DNA of 8,063 bases from Phycisphaerales bacterium UBA2218. Its GTDB lineage: Bacteria; Planctomycetota; Phycisphaerae; Sedimentisphaerales; Anaerobacaceae. The stretch lies in the NCBI GenBank assembly GCA_002327785.1, contig DCUI01000331.1, positions 1 to 8,063 on the forward strand. The letters are read 5' to 3'. Of this stretch, positions 4,870 through 8,063 are shown one piece after another (position 1 is the first letter of the stretch; every line of letters begins with the position of its first letter). Made by a program: the position numbers and the translations under genes. The notes below the pieces were generated by a model. It saw nothing but the letters and a program-made list of their open reading frames with translations. It made no database searches and was not told the origin of the DNA.

Positions 4870-7320
4870 ATGCTTGAGGACAGGTCGATCGCGGTGCTCC
4901 TGGCGATGGTCCTGCTTGCTGCGCCGACGTGGTCGCAAACGCCGGTCCTCACGGCTCCCCCCGGTCCCGATTCGACGTTCTCGGCCAGGGCATCTGGATC
5001 CTTATCGGCGCCCACCGCCGCAGAACGTTTTCGCGAGATCGCTCGCGAGCTGGCGTGCTCCAGGACCATTACCGGACCACAGGCCGACCAGGCGATCATT
5101 CTTCTGACTGCCGCCAGGATTCTGGACCAGACGGCGGCGGACACCACCGGCCTGCTCCTTGGGCTGGCTATGGGCCACGGCGAGCGAGACGCCTCGGATC
5201 AGGTGCTCCTCTGGCTGCAAGACTATGTCAGTGGCTCCGCCGACCGCGCAGTCGTCGTCCAGGCAATCCACTACCTCCTGAACCGCCTGGATACAATCCA
5301 ACAACGAAAAGCGATGCTTGAAAACCTAGTGAGCAGAATCGGCAACCGGAACCCTGCAATCGATTCGGAAATCGCCAGGCTCCTCGGCATGCTCATGCTC
5401 GAGAAAGGCGACAAGGAGGCCGCCAAGTTCTACTTGCTCCAGGCCTACACGAACAACAAGTTCAACAAGGTGGCCTTTGCCAAGCTGGCCGAGCTTGCCC
5501 CGAACGAGATCGGCCCGGCCATTTACCTGGAGCATCTTCGCCTGGTGCTGCGGGAGAACCCGTTGAACATCAACTCGGCGGCGGGTTTTGCCCAGTACGC
5601 GGAGCGGCTCCAACTCTACGACCTCTCGGCTCTGTCCTACCAGTACTGTGCGGAATTGTTCCGGTACCTGTACCCGTCGGAGCCGCTGCCGCCGCACATC
5701 TATCTGCCGTGGGCCATGAGCTGCTACAATAGTCGCCAGGGGCAGGCGACCTGTATCCAAATCGCCGAAAACGTGCGCAATGGAGGCCAGTCTGATATCC
5801 TCCTGGAGGCGATTGCCGCCAAGGCGGCCGCGAAAGTCGGCAAGCCGGAGCAGGCCGCGCAAATCCTCCGTCAGGCGGAACAACTACTCCCGGCCGGACC
5901 GGGGCAGCCGCCGCCCGTACGGCAGGATGCATCGCCCGCCGTGCGACAAATCAGCGACAAGCAAATCGCCTGGTTCTACTGCTTCGGCAGCGCAGACCCC
6001 ACGAAAGCAGTGGTCTGGGCCAACCACGCCTATTCCGTCGAGCCGAACTCGCCGACCGTCGGCGCCCTGCTGGCCTATGCCCTGAGCCTGAACAATCAAC
6101 TGGAATGGGCCAAGCCGCTGCTGGCGTCTTTCGAGCACACGCAGATCACCGATCTGGTGCAGGCGCGGATCCAGTCGGCGGAGGGGAACAAGACCGGCGC
6201 GATCCAGACGCTCAGGACCGCAATTGCCAAGGATCCCGGTTCATTCGCCGCCGAGAAGGCCAGGGAGATGCTGCGGCAACTCGGCAGTGAGTACGTCTCA
6301 GGCCTGAACACAGAGGCCCTGATGACGTATCTGTCCCAGACGCTCGGCAAGGCGGTGACGCCTCAATTCCTCCCGCCGGACAAGATCATCGAGGTGCAGT
6401 TCAATATTCGAGGCACGGACTTCTCCTACGGCAACGAACTCGATGGCGTCGTTGGGATCGTCAACCGGGGGAGAGAACCCCTTGTCATCACCGCCGACAG
6501 CATGTTCCAGGGCAATCTTCGGGTCAGCGCCCGGGTCAGTGGAAACATCAAGAAGGAGATTCCGGACCTGTTGTCACAGACGGTTCGCACGGACATGATC
6601 GTGGCCCCGGGCAGAAGCCTGACACACTCGATCAGGCTGTCCACAGGGGAGCTTCGCGACATACTTGTCACGTACCCACAGGCATCTCTCGACATTCAGT
6701 TCACGCTGTACCTCGATCCGGTCGACACTCCGAACGGCACGGTCAGCAACCGCCTGGTCGATGTGAAGCCCGCCACGGTCTCCATCAAGCGTCCCGCCGC
6801 CGACATCACGGCCAGCTACGTGCGAGGCCGCTTCAATACGCTCTCCTCGGGCCAGCAGGGGCAGCGAATTCAGACGGCCCGGCTGTTCACCGGCCTGCTC
6901 AGAGAGCAACAGGCCATGGCCCAACACGGCACGCTCTATCCCTATCGATACGCCGAATGGCTGCCTGAGCTGCTCCGGTCCGCGTTCGTCAGTCCACCGG
7001 GACTTTTGCTCAGTCCGGGGCCGGAAGACTGGGTGGTGAAGGTCAACACCATGGCCGATATGCTCTCTATGACGCTCGATCCGGAACTGGCCACCGCGGT
7101 CGCCAAGAACCTGAATCATGCCCAGTGGCCGGTGCGCCTGATGGCAGTCTATCTCCTGGCGGGCAGCCCGGGCAATAACTTCCAAGCGGTTTTGGACTGG
7201 GTTGCACAGCGGGACCCCAATGAGCTGGTTCGCAGCATGGCCATGTCGCTTCAGGCCGCTTCGGCCTCCGCCCTCTCCATTGACATGCCGCCGGGACAGC
7301 TCACCACCGTGCTGCCGTAG
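4870..7320 (+). CDS. Exported protein with TPR-like superhelix and beta domain, unknown function
   Basis: This protein of 816 residues is not recognised as a named family. Residues 1-23 form a signal peptide (short charged start, leucine-rich core, Ala-Pro-Thr-Trp-Ser-Gln). A Pro/Ser-rich linker runs to about 50. Residues about 50-480 are helical with TPR-style helix pairs: 164-197 (KGDKEAAKFYLLQAY), 312-341 (VGKPEQAAQILRQAEQLLP), 365-395, and 427-456 (EGNKTGAIQTLRTAIAKDP). Residues about 505-645 are rich in beta-type segments with an Ig-like pattern (DGVVGIVNRGREPLVITADS and on). Residues about 665-795 are helical again; 735-790 resemble two HEAT-type helix pairs. No catalytic motif and no lipobox Cys are visible. 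TAAGGAG (4857-4863) precedes the ATG by 6 bases, fixing the start. It follows murJ on the same strand after 122 bases, so an extracytoplasmic scaffold role in envelope growth is possible but only inferred from position. Confidence 0.85.
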   Translation: MLEDRSIAVLLAMVLLAAPTWSQTPVLTAPPGPDSTFSARASGSLSAPTAAERFREIARELACSRTITGPQADQAIILLTAARILDQTAADTTGLLLGLAMGHGERDASDQVLLWLQDYVSGSADRAVVVQAIHYLLNRLDTIQQRKAMLENLVSRIGNRNPAIDSEIARLLGMLMLEKGDKEAAKFYLLQAYTNNKFNKVAFAKLAELAPNEIGPAIYLEHLRLVLRENPLNINSAAGFAQYAERLQLYDLSALSYQYCAELFRYLYPSEPLPPHIYLPWAMSCYNSRQGQATCIQIAENVRNGGQSDILLEAIAAKAAAKVGKPEQAAQILRQAEQLLPAGPGQPPPVRQDASPAVRQISDKQIAWFYCFGSADPTKAVVWANHAYSVEPNSPTVGALLAYALSLNNQLEWAKPLLASFEHTQITDLVQARIQSAEGNKTGAIQTLRTAIAKDPGSFAAEKAREMLRQLGSEYVSGLNTEALMTYLSQTLGKAVTPQFLPPDKIIEVQFNIRGTDFSYGNELDGVVGIVNRGREPLVITADSMFQGNLRVSARVSGNIKKEIPDLLSQTVRTDMIVAPGRSLTHSIRLSTGELRDILVTYPQASLDIQFTLYLDPVDTPNGTVSNRLVDVKPATVSIKRPAADITASYVRGRFNTLSSGQQGQRIQTARLFTGLLREQQAMAQHGTLYPYRYAEWLPELLRSAFVSPPGLLLSPGPEDWVVKVNTMADMLSMTLDPELATAVAKNLNHAQWPVRLMAVYLLAGSPGNNFQAVLDWVAQRDPNELVRSMAMSLQAASASALSIDMPPGQLTTVLP

Positions 7321-7438
7321 CCTTCTCCCATTCGCCCGCCCCACAGCCTCAGCAATTCGTCGCGAAGCAGGAACCCCTGGGAAGGCGGATACGTACGATG
7401 AGCAACTCCCCTGTTGGGGGTGCGACAGGACGCGTCGC

Positions 7439-7452
7439 GGGCAATTTTGCCC
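7439..7452. repeat. Inverted repeat GGGCAA-TT-TTGCCC
   Basis: Two 6-base arms flank two T in the 231-base gap between the 816-residue gene and the ferredoxin. An AATTTT core within it recurs at 7463-7468 and, as AATTT, at 7486-7490. Other small pairings nearby (CCCC 7408-7411 with GGGG 7416-7419; GCGAC 7422-7426 with GTCGC 7434-7438) show structure but no T run. I cannot call a clear terminator for the 816-residue gene. Confidence 0.4.
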
Positions 7453-7471
7453 TTCGCCGGGGAATTTTCGG

Positions 7472-7499
7472 TTGTATTCGCGCGCAATTTCGCTATGAT
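7472..7499 (+). promoter_or_regulatory. Promoter of the ferredoxin gene
   Basis: TTGTAT (7472-7477), a 16-bp spacer and TATGAT (7494-7499, five of six to the consensus) fit a sigma-70 type promoter. Transcription would start near 7506, giving a leader of about 46 bases. TACAAT at 7514-7519 is another -10-like box but has no -35 partner. Confidence 0.5.
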
Positions 7500-7551
7500 T
7501 CCGTTTTTCTCAGTACAATGGTCTGTAGTCGTTCGTTGAAAGGGTTAGTGA

Positions 7552-7722
7552 ATGCCGGCAGAAGTCAACAAGGGAAAATGCACCGGGTGCGAGTCTTGCG
7601 TCAGCGAGTGCCCGAGCAGTGCGATCAGTATGGTCAACAGCAAGGCACAGGTCAACGCGGACGCCTGCGTCGATTGCGGCGTCTGCATCGATGCCTGCCC
7701 CGTCGAAGCCATAAGCCTCTGA
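7552..7722 (+). CDS. 2[4Fe-4S] ferredoxin, clostridial type
   Basis: This is a small cytoplasmic electron carrier of 56 residues beginning MPAEVNKGKCTGCESC. Two cysteine motifs, C-x2-C-x2-C-x3-C-P, are complete: Cys10, 13, 16 and 20, and Cys39, 42, 45 and 49, each followed by Pro. In this family three cysteines of one motif and the last of the other hold each cluster, giving two low-potential [4Fe-4S] clusters. The length is normal for clostridial ferredoxins, and the two halves are visibly duplicated. GAAAGGG (7538-7544) lies 7 bases before the ATG, supporting the start. It stands alone: no oxidoreductase or hydrogenase gene is adjacent, so the redox partner cannot be told. A longer overlapping frame here in another register is a shadow. 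Confidence 0.95.
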   Translation: MPAEVNKGKCTGCESCVSECPSSAISMVNSKAQVNADACVDCGVCIDACPVEAISL

Positions 7723-7724
7723 GA

Positions 7725-7764
7725 ATTTACGATTTATGATTGACGAAAATCGTAAATAGTAAAT
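7725..7764. repeat. A/T-rich inverted element made of 7-base units
   Basis: The left half reads as three imperfect heptamers, ATTTACG / ATTTATG / ATTGACG (7725-7745). After five bases the right half reads CGTAAAT / AGTAAAT (7751-7764), the reverse complement type. An exact 11-bp stem pairs 7725-7735 with 7747-7757 across an 11-base loop. It starts 3 bases past the ferredoxin stop and ends 9 bases before the tRNA. It lacks a T run, so classical termination is doubtful. TTGACG (7740-7745) and TAAATT (7760-7765) could act as tRNA promoter boxes, but the 14-base spacer is short. Confidence 0.65.
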
Positions 7765-7773
7765 TCCAGGCGT

Positions 7774-7848
7774 GGCCCCATCGTCTAGGTAGGTCTAGGA
7801 CACCGGGTTTTCAACCCGGTGACAGGGGTTCAAATCCCCTTGGGGCTA
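7774..7848 (+). tRNA. tRNA-Glu, anticodon UUC
   Basis: The full cloverleaf can be drawn over 75 bases. The acceptor stem is GGCCCCA with TGGGGCT, ending in a G1-U72 wobble pair. The D stem is GTCT with GGAC (T13-G22 wobble) around a somewhat long loop. The anticodon stem CCGGG/CCCGG closes the loop TTTTCAA, giving anticodon TTC at 7810-7812, which reads GAA and GAG. The T arm is AGGGG-TTCAAAT-CCCCT. The discriminator is A7848. The CCA end is not encoded (the next bases are ATA) and must be added by nucleotidyltransferase. No terminator was found directly after it. Confidence 0.95.
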
Positions 7849-8063
7849 ATAGGAATTCCGGCAAGCTGTCCACAGAGCCGTGAGTTCCCGCGAGAACAAG
7901 CAAATCCGCATTTTCGGGGCCTTCCGAAGGTGTGGGTCTGCGCTCTTCGCGGCTTCGTGCAGAGTGTTCGGCATCTGACTGCGCCGCTTTTTGCGCCGCC
8001 CCGGCGGCCCTCTCGAAGTGCTCATCCGGGACGCTCAAATAGCCCGACTTCGCGGATTCGGGG
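7811..8063 (-). other. Open frame running off the right edge, possible gene tail
   Basis: On the minus strand a frame stays open from the window edge to a TGA inside the tRNA anticodon loop (7811-7813), 83 codons. The part outside the tRNA is rich in Glu, Ala, Ser, Pro and Arg (for example AAGAAQKAAQSDAEHSARS), like a disordered C-terminal tail. No folded domain or motif is visible. The last dozen residues (including GFEPL) are only the tRNA read backwards. It may be the end of a gene beyond the window; an integrase tail next to a tRNA attachment site is one possibility, by general resemblance only. It may also be non-coding, since third-position GC is modest. On the plus strand I see no gene from 7849 to 8063. 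A GCCGCC-CC-GGCGGC inverted repeat lies at 7995-8008. Confidence 0.25.

Noticed and set aside
6574..7344. Minus-strand open frame of 256 codons
   Set aside because: It is antisense to the C-terminal part of the 816-residue gene, rich in Arg, Gly and His, with no motif.
7408..7419. CCCC-TGTT-GGGG hairpin as terminator of the 816-residue gene
   Set aside because: The stem is only 4-5 bp and no T run follows.
7398..7739. Plus-strand open frame of 113 codons over the ferredoxin
   Set aside because: It covers the ferredoxin in the wrong register, where the cysteine motifs become Arg-rich; the 56-residue ferredoxin is certain.
7811..7848. Residues such as GFEPL at the end of the right-edge minus-strand frame as a protein motif
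   Set aside because: They come from reading the T arm and anticodon arm of the tRNA backwards, a well-known artefact in predicted proteins.
7980..8008. Direct repeat TGCGCCGC (7980-7987, 7992-7999) and GCCGCC-CC-GGCGGC as a repeat array or terminator
   Set aside because: Two short GC-rich copies are expected by chance in such DNA, and the T run is on the wrong side for a plus-strand terminator.
1..8063. CRISPR array, insertion sequence or toxin-antitoxin system
   Set aside because: No regularly spaced repeats, transposase motifs or paired small toxin-like genes were seen on either strand.

Overview
The window looks like chromosomal DNA of a GC-rich planctomycete-type bacterium, most likely Phycisphaerae or a close relative. 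This rests on a PEP-CTERM surface protein, a secreted protein with a duplicated dockerin-like tail, and insertion-bearing forms of otherwise standard peptidoglycan proteins. The lineage is inferred from protein style and has not been tested against a database.

Layout. (1) Positions 23-1624, minus strand: a two-gene unit for secreted proteins. A cohesin-like plus dockerin-like protein is transcribed first, then a short PEP-CTERM protein, ending at a strong intrinsic terminator with a C(UUCG)G loop. (2) Positions 1625-2024: a divergent control region of 400 bases with two inverted repeats and a -10-like box placed so that the next gene may be leaderless. (3) Positions 2025-4747, plus strand: a RodA/FtsW-type SEDS glycosyltransferase and the lipid II flippase MurJ, 44 bases apart. 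These are the polymerase and the flippase of peptidoglycan synthesis. (4) Positions 4870-7320: an 816-residue exported protein of unknown function (TPR-type superhelix, beta domain, helical C-terminus). It is preceded by a perfect 12-bp palindrome. (5) Positions 7472-7722: a promoter and a 56-residue 2[4Fe-4S] ferredoxin. (6) Positions 7725-7764: an A/T-rich inverted element built of 7-base units. (7) Positions 7774-7848: tRNA-Glu(UUC). (8) From the tRNA to the right edge, a minus-strand frame stays open and may be the tail of a gene outside the window, possibly an integrase using the tRNA as attachment site. This last point is speculative.

How it fits together. RodA and MurJ form a clear functional pair: MurJ flips lipid II across the membrane and the SEDS enzyme polymerises it. 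The 816-residue protein follows on the same strand and is predicted to lie outside the membrane, so a role in the envelope is plausible but unproven. The left-hand pair is also exported, by a separate divergent transcript. The ferredoxin and tRNA are unrelated housekeeping genes. No CRISPR array, insertion sequence or complete mobile element is visible. The most novel items are the 816-residue protein, the cohesin/dockerin plus PEP-CTERM pair, the heptamer element and the possible tRNA-linked integration boundary.
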